A stretch of DNA of 60,752 nt from Chromobacterium haemolyticum (GTDB taxonomy: Bacteria; Pseudomonadota; Gammaproteobacteria; Burkholderiales; Chromobacteriaceae): the NCBI RefSeq assembly GCF_002081825.1, contig NZ_MUKU01000031.1:1-60752 (forward strand). Direction: 5' to 3'. Both the position numbers and the translations under genes were made by a program. The notes beneath the pieces were generated by a model. That model had not been told where the DNA came from. It was given only the letters and a program-made list of their open reading frames with translations, and did not search any database. Positions 56,156-60,752 of this stretch are shown one piece after another. Each line of letters starts with the position of its first letter. The first letter of the stretch is position 1.

Positions 56156-57063
56156 GCATCGCCATCCGCGATTTCCAGCCGGACGACGCCGCCGGCGTCA
56201 GCGGCTTGTTCCGCGCCATCTACGGCGAACACTACGTCTATCCGGACGTCTATCTGCCGTCTATGATCCGCCGCCACAACGCCGCCGGCCGCTGGCATTC
56301 CGCCGTCGCCGTGAGCGGCGGCCGCGTGCTGGGCCACGCCGCGCTGTGGCGCGACCCGCATTGTCCGGGCAGCGCCGAGCTGGCGCTCAACGTGGTGCAT
56401 CCGGACGCGCGCGGCCAGGGCCTGGCCACCGCGCTGGGCCGCCATCTGCGCGCCCAAGGCGTCGCCCTGGGCCTGAGCATGCTCACCATCAAGCAAGTGT
56501 CGTCCCACGGCCAGAGCCAGCGTCTGGCCAAGACTCTGGGCTTCCACACCACCGGCCTGCTGCTGGACTACGTGGCCTCGCCGTTTGGCCAGCCGCAGCC
56601 GGAAAGCATCGTGTTGGGCTGCCTGCCGCTGCAAAGCCGGCCGATCCCGGCCTTGAACTGGCCGGCGGCGTGGCGGGAATGGCTGACGCCGCTAAGCCGC
56701 GCCTTCGGCAGCGCGCCGCCGCCGGCGCTGGCACCTGCCGGCGGCCTCAGCATCGCTAGCCACGGCCGGCGGCTGGAAGTGGTGCTGGAGGACATCAGCG
56801 GCGGCCGGCTGCGGGAAGTGGCGGCGCTGCCGGCCGGGCGGCTGGTCTACGTCAGGCTGGCGCTGGGGCCGGACGCCCCGCGCGCGGCGGCCGTGCTGCA
56901 ACAGGCCGGCTTCGTCTGCGGCGGCCTGGTGCCCGGCCCGGACGGCAGCTGGCAGGCGTTGCTGCTGCGGGGGCATGGTCAGCAGGAACTGGCGCTGAGC
57001 TGCCCTTTGGCCAATCGTCTGCATCTGTTGAGCCGGCAGGTGGCGGCGGCGGATGCCGCCTGA
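56152..57063 (+). CDS. GNAT acetyltransferase with a C-terminal extension
   Basis: 303 aa, start in an ATGA overlap with the ligase. The GNAT fold covers residues 1-165: IRDFQPDDAAGVSGLFRAIYG and LALNVVHPDARGQGLATALGRHL, where ARGQGLA is the acetyl-CoA loop. Residues from about 190 (LEVVLEDISGGRLREVAAL) form a second part with a weak GNAT-like look. It may acetylate the product or act on the acyl intermediate. Last gene of the operon. Confidence 0.82.
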   Translation: MSIAIRDFQPDDAAGVSGLFRAIYGEHYVYPDVYLPSMIRRHNAAGRWHSAVAVSGGRVLGHAALWRDPHCPGSAELALNVVHPDARGQGLATALGRHLRAQGVALGLSMLTIKQVSSHGQSQRLAKTLGFHTTGLLLDYVASPFGQPQPESIVLGCLPLQSRPIPALNWPAAWREWLTPLSRAFGSAPPPALAPAGGLSIASHGRRLEVVLEDISGGRLREVAALPAGRLVYVRLALGPDAPRAAAVLQQAGFVCGGLVPGPDGSWQALLLRGHGQQELALSCPLANRLHLLSRQVAAADAA

Positions 57064-57359
57064 GGCTTCTGTCCCTCTCCGTTCCTTGACGGCCTCTGCC
57101 AGCCTGTTTAGGCTTGGTCCCGCGTCGTGCTCAATCACACGGCGCCGGGCTGGCAAGCCTATTAATCATTCCTCCGCAGATACATCGGTGCGCTTTGGCA
57201 CCGTTACGTCTGCTGCCACGCCGTACCCATTCGGGGCGGGCCGTGGCAGGGAGTCCTCTGGACTGCCGGTCTTTGTGGAATGAACCGGTCTTGCCACCTT
57301 GTCACGTGCCTGTCCTAGCCTCGCCTGGGCAGGTTTCCAAAGATGACATGGAGACCGTA
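57064..57359. other. Intergenic region with several small hairpins
   Basis: No gene is supported. It contains CGGTGC-GCTTTG-GCACCG (about 57186-57203) and an imperfect CTGCCACGCC/GGCCGTGGCAG stem enclosing GTAC (about 57212-57250). The first may serve as the end of the upstream operon, though the T-run is lacking. Confidence 0.4.
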
Positions 57360-57740
57360 ATGACCTTTTCCACCTTTCCCCCCGCGATTCCCCCTCCCGC
57401 CTGTCCCCATTGCGCAGGCCAACACCCCACGCCCGCCGCTGTGCCGGTGATGGAGCAGCTACACCTTTGTTCCCAGCGCTTGCCCGCCGCCGCCGGCGAT
57501 GTGACGCTGCTGGGCGAATTGGGCCAGCAGCTCAACCATTGCTATGTCGAACTGGACACCGCCCTGCTGCGCGGCGTGATGGACATGCGCGCCGCCCACA
57601 CCGGGCTTTTAGCCTTGCTGACTTTGCTGGAGCGACGCGACGAGCCGCTGCTGTTCAGCAGCGAAGAAGCCTTGGCCTTGCTGGAGCCGATACAGCAGCG
57701 CTTGAAACAAGGCTTGGATCACTTCAACCACCTGCTGTGA
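57360..57740 (+). CDS. Small protein of unknown function, with a CPHC motif
   Basis: 126 aa. The ATG at 57360 has GGAG 6 nt upstream, better than the ATG at 57348. The N-terminus is Pro-rich with ACPHCAGQHP, a possible half zinc-binding site; the rest is helical and Leu-rich (LLGELGQQLNHCYVELDTALL). No known family is recognised. It is 17 bp before another small gene, so they probably form a pair. Confidence 0.62.
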   Translation: MTFSTFPPAIPPPACPHCAGQHPTPAAVPVMEQLHLCSQRLPAAAGDVTLLGELGQQLNHCYVELDTALLRGVMDMRAAHTGLLALLTLLERRDEPLLFSSEEALALLEPIQQRLKQGLDHFNHLL

Positions 57741-57757
57741 TTCCGGGGAGCATTGCC

Positions 57758-58147
57758 ATGATGAAACTGCTGATCCAGCACAATCAGGCTCTCAAGCGCG
57801 CCGCCCGTTTGATCATTGCTTATGAGATGCGGCTGGGGGTGATTTCTCTGGCGGAGAACAACCCAATCCACCCGGCCAACACCGAGGACATTCATCAGGA
57901 AATCAAACAGGCGCTGGCGGATTTCCTCCATTGGCGCAAATGGCAGGGCGAGCACGAACCTGCCCGCGCCGCTTTATTGCAGATGTGGGCGTCCGGGAAA
58001 TGGACCAACCGCGACACCTGTGTGCGGCAGTGCTATCGCCTGGCGGGGTTCAAGAATATGGTCACCGCCCGCCAGGCGCTGGTGGGCGCGCCGCCGCCGG
58101 AACCTTTAGCCATCCAGAGGCAACGCGCCATGTGGGCGGAGCCTTAG
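57758..58147 (+). CDS. Small helical protein of unknown function
   Basis: 129 aa from the ATG at 57758 (GGGGAG upstream; 57761 also possible). It has a helical start (KLLIQHNQALKRAARLIIAYEMRL), and a Trp-rich middle (DFLHWRKWQGEHEPARAALLQMWASGKWTNRDTC). No family is recognised. The TAG stop is the first triplet of an R1 repeat. Confidence 0.62.
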   Translation: MMKLLIQHNQALKRAARLIIAYEMRLGVISLAENNPIHPANTEDIHQEIKQALADFLHWRKWQGEHEPARAALLQMWASGKWTNRDTCVRQCYRLAGFKNMVTARQALVGAPPPEPLAIQRQRAMWAEP

Positions 58148-58402
58148 AGCCTGTTCACGATCTGCTGCGCTTCGGCGATACGGCGTTAAAAACAAGCTCA
58201 AAATGCTCATGTACCACTCGTACATTCCGCTTTTTCGCTCGTTTTCGCCTTGTCTCGCTCTTGCTCACGAGATCGTAAATACGTTCTTTGAACCTGTTCA
58301 AAGGCTGCTGCGCGTGGAAAGTCGTTGCTCGGGGTATGGCATTTTGAAGCGGTTTTGAACGCGGCATAGCCGACGCGCAGCAGATGGTGAACCGGTTGTC
58401 AG
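58145..58402. repeat. Two adjacent R1 repeats
   Basis: 58145-58287 is a full copy (TAGAGCCTGTTCACGATCTGC...AGATCGTAAATACGTTCTT, core GTACCACTCGTAC). 58288-58402 is a diverged copy with ends ACCTGTTCAAAGG and GGTGAACCGGTT and no GTAC core. 58403-58494 holds nothing else. Confidence 0.85.
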
Positions 58403-58494
58403 TCGAGCCTGATGTCGCTGGCTTGGGAGAGCTGTACCCGAGAGATTTCTGCTCCGGGGACAGTCCAAGGCATACAAGCATTCAACAGCCATCG

Positions 58495-60690
58495 TCAATC
58501 GAAACTGAGTCTTGCCTGCTGCACGGTTCTGGGGGGCAATCCTCGGGGCATGAAGTTTTCTTTGCGCAACCAGTCAAGCCACCGGCCTAGCTCGGCGGGA
58601 GTGAAACGCGCTTTGCGCTCGTGCCAGTTTTCGCGAACCTCGGCAATGATCTGTTCATCCGTGGCTTGCACGCCATCAATCAAAAAGTCGTTCCAGACCG
58701 CGAACAGCGTGGCGATGATCTCAACCTCTTCGGTCTTTTTGTCCGCCAGAGTGTAGATCAGACGGTCAAATTCAGCCTTCTGGCTGGGCGACATCAGGGC
58801 CTCGGCTTTCGCCGCGGGCGCTGACAAGGCCGACAAGCAGCGGTACTCGGTCTTTTTCCTGCCGTTGGCCAGAGTCTTTTCATGGACCTCAAACCAGCCT
58901 TGGTCTTGGCCTTGCCGCTCGAAATCATAAATCCAGGTATCCAGCGGCCCGGCGGCTTCACGTTCGGGTTTCAGATCCAGCTTCAGGCCAGCATGCGCTT
59001 GCGCCAGATAGATCACTTTGGCGGCCGCGGTTCGGCCGAAGTATTGGGCGTTGGCGAGTTTGTTGATGGCATAGCAGCCGATGCTGGCTCGGTAGCTTGC
59101 CAGATCTGTGATTGGCACCTCTTTTGAAAGCGATGCGGGCTGTGGTTCTTCCACGGTGTTGCCTTGCGATTGGACGTGAATCAGGGCATTCAGTAATTCG
59201 GACTGCTTGCTGGTTGTGGCATCGATCTGCTGATCTAGTGAGTCACATAGGGCCATCAATTGGTCGACACGAGCGACGATGCGGTGTTGTTCTTGGAATG
59301 GGGGCAGAGGAACTTTCAACTGCGATATTTCTGTACTATTTACATTTTTCACCCCGCTGGTAGTTCTAATTGGCCCCTCAATGGCCTGCCGGGTCATTTC
59401 ACAATCAAACACAAAATATAAATAGCATGGATTTAATAGCTTCCCATTAATCCTAATTCTCATCAAATATCCAGCGTAGCAGAAGCCAGACGATTCTTTC
59501 CCAACGATAGCAGCTCTGCCAACCAAACCCTCACTACCATTTGAGCGTATTACCAATAAATCACTTTCATTCAAACCAAGGTCAGTCCTTTCTTTTTCTG
59601 ATAAATCAGCATATTTCAAATCGCCTATGCTTATTCTTCCCTTGGAAATGTTTGGTATCCTAAGGACTGGAATAGTACCTCCGTCATAATCACACTTCTT
59701 CGAAGTTCCATATTTCAAGCTTAAGAAAACATCCTGCATCCGACACCATTCCCAACCATCTGGCAATTGATAGGGCACTTCCTCCAGATTGATAGGCTGC
59801 AACGGTTTAGATTTTTTGACTTTTCCTTCCTTTACCAGCCACTGTTTTTCAGCTTCGATTTCTTTCAGCAGTTCTCTGGCTGGCTGATCGCTCGGATCTT
59901 GTGGAGCGAGTTTTCCCATCACCGCCAGCTGCAGGATGGCTTTACGCAGTTCGGCGATGTTTTCCTTGACGGTGTAGAGCTCGCCGAAGTGTTCGGAGAG
60001 GAAGGCTTGGGCGCGTTGGTGTTGATCGGGTTCGGCGATGTTCAGCAGTTGCTTGATGGCTGCGGTATTAACGGTCAGGCGCGCTTCCTGCTGTGCAGTA
60101 CGTAGTTTTTCCAGTTCATCGCAGCGCGCCATTAATTCGTCGATTTTGGCGACGATACGTTTTTGCTCTGCCAGAGGTGGAAGTGGAAATAATGTTCCAA
60201 TGATTTTTTCACGGGAAATATTCGGCTGTGCAGCACCTGCACTCTGACTCAAGAAGTACGGTTTTAGTGATGTTATTAGGTAAAACAAGTAAATTTCATC
60301 AAAATTCGTATAGGTTTTACAAGAACACACGGCCTGATTGGTTGCAGCTTCTATTTCCAAAATTCCGACTTCACCAATGTTGGCGCCATACATAGCGACC
60401 AATATAGAACCTTTGCTATTGATATGTAGAGAGCACTTATCTAATGCTGCTTGGGTTACTGTTTCTTCCGTATTTCGAATGCGCCCTTGCTTAACTTCTC
60501 CCGACTTCACCCATGGAATATTTCCACCATAAAAAGTCGAATTTGAGCGGCTTGGTGTTGAACCTGATTTCCATATCCCAATTTCCCCCAACCTCACCCA
60601 CTCCCACCCCTGTGGCAATACATAAGGGGACTTCCAGAAACCTCCCGTTCTGGCATGATCTGACCTGCCCCCTGACCGAGACACACCCAT
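58495..60690 (-). pseudogene. hsdS: Type I restriction specificity subunit HsdS, 5' end disrupted
   Basis: About 730 codons remain open. Two target-recognition domains are visible, each starting LPxGWEWxRLG/RMQD and ending with the conserved LPPLAEQKRIVAKIDELMA and PPFQEQHRIVARVDQLMA blocks. The linker before the second (ELRKAILQLAVMGKLAPQDPSDQPA) shows the usual N-terminal module, which is missing before the first. The frame runs into IS-like DNA near 60634, so the true start has been lost. A C-terminal extension of about 200 aa follows. GC is lower than in the neighbours, as is usual for such loci. hsdM/hsdR would lie beyond the window. Confidence 0.75.
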
Positions 60691-60752
60691 GAAGAGCCTG
60701 TTCGCCGCCGAAGAACGTGAAAGCAAACTGTCCAAGCTAGGAGACCCGCTGA
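60634..60752 (+). mobile_element. Left end of an IS5-like element (partial)
   Basis: From about 60634 the sequence stops matching hsdS and carries CCAGAA/TTCTGG, then a transposase start on the opposite strand. The exact boundary and any target duplication cannot be set from one end. Confidence 0.6.
60689..60752 (+). CDS. IS5-family-type transposase, N-terminal fragment
   Basis: 21 codons are visible before the window ends, starting MKSLFAAEERESKLSKLGDP, a pattern I know from IS5-family DDE transposases (MKSLF...KLxKxGDPL). It has no clear ribosome site. The frame is open at the edge. Confidence 0.6.
   Translation, partial: MKSLFAAEERESKLSKLGDPL

Noticed and set aside
49850-57063. Bioluminescence (lux) operon
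   Set aside because: LuxC- and LuxE-like proteins are present, but no luxA, luxB or luxD gene is, so light production is not supported.

Overview
The window looks like a chromosomal segment of a GC-rich betaproteobacterium of the Chromobacterium/Neisseriaceae type. I infer this from the high GC content, the Entner-Doudoroff and carnitine operons, the VioB-related proteins, and a 16-bp palindrome that exactly fits the published CviR quorum-sensing operator. No rRNA, tRNA or CRISPR was seen. The violacein operon itself is absent.

Layout. (1) 0.6-11.4 kb: three closely spaced genes (a secreted cysteine-rich protein, a protein like the N-terminal half of VioB, and a ferritin-like protein like the C-terminal half of VioB). 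These are followed by a complete, mostly translationally coupled ebo set in the order D-E-C-A-B-F. Together they look like a pathway that makes a small molecule and moves it to the periplasm. (2) 11.4-12.4 kb: a gene-poor kilobase with two related, inverted, multi-stem elements whose stems differ in sequence but still pair. (3) 12.4-25.6 kb: housekeeping and signalling genes: periplasmic catalase, TMEM175 channel, AlgZ-like kinase, argH, an EAL protein, a DeoR regulator, a REC-GGDEF cyclase, an RNase II-type nuclease and an HDOD protein. (4) 25.7-34.5 kb: central sugar catabolism, edd-eda divergent from zwf-pgl-glk-hexR-pgi, with two HexR-type operators between them and a 112-bp tandem repeat between zwf and pgl. 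(5) 34.8-41.9 kb: gltS, two META/DUF4377 proteins, a three-gene transhydrogenase operon and an amino-acid-type binding protein. (6) 42.1-46.5 kb: carnitine catabolism (cdhR; caiX-cdhC-cdhA-cdhB). (7) 46.7-49.6 kb: a secreted M60 peptidase with two 78-residue C-terminal repeats, and a small secreted SUOX-like protein. (8) 50.0-57.1 kb: an unusual operon, MFS exporter - LuxE-like - LuxC::PaaK-like fusion - PaaK-like - GNAT, behind an AT-rich promoter with a perfect CviR-type box about 43 bp upstream of the predicted transcription start. I consider this the best candidate for an undescribed system. (9) 57.4-60.75 kb: two small orphan proteins, repeats, a 5'-damaged hsdS, and the start of an IS5-like transposase running off the window end.

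Two families of short palindromic repeats (R1, up to about 145 bp; R2, about 107 bp) are scattered between genes. At five genes the stop codon is exactly the first triplet of the repeat. All function calls rest on recognising protein families by eye; no database search was possible.
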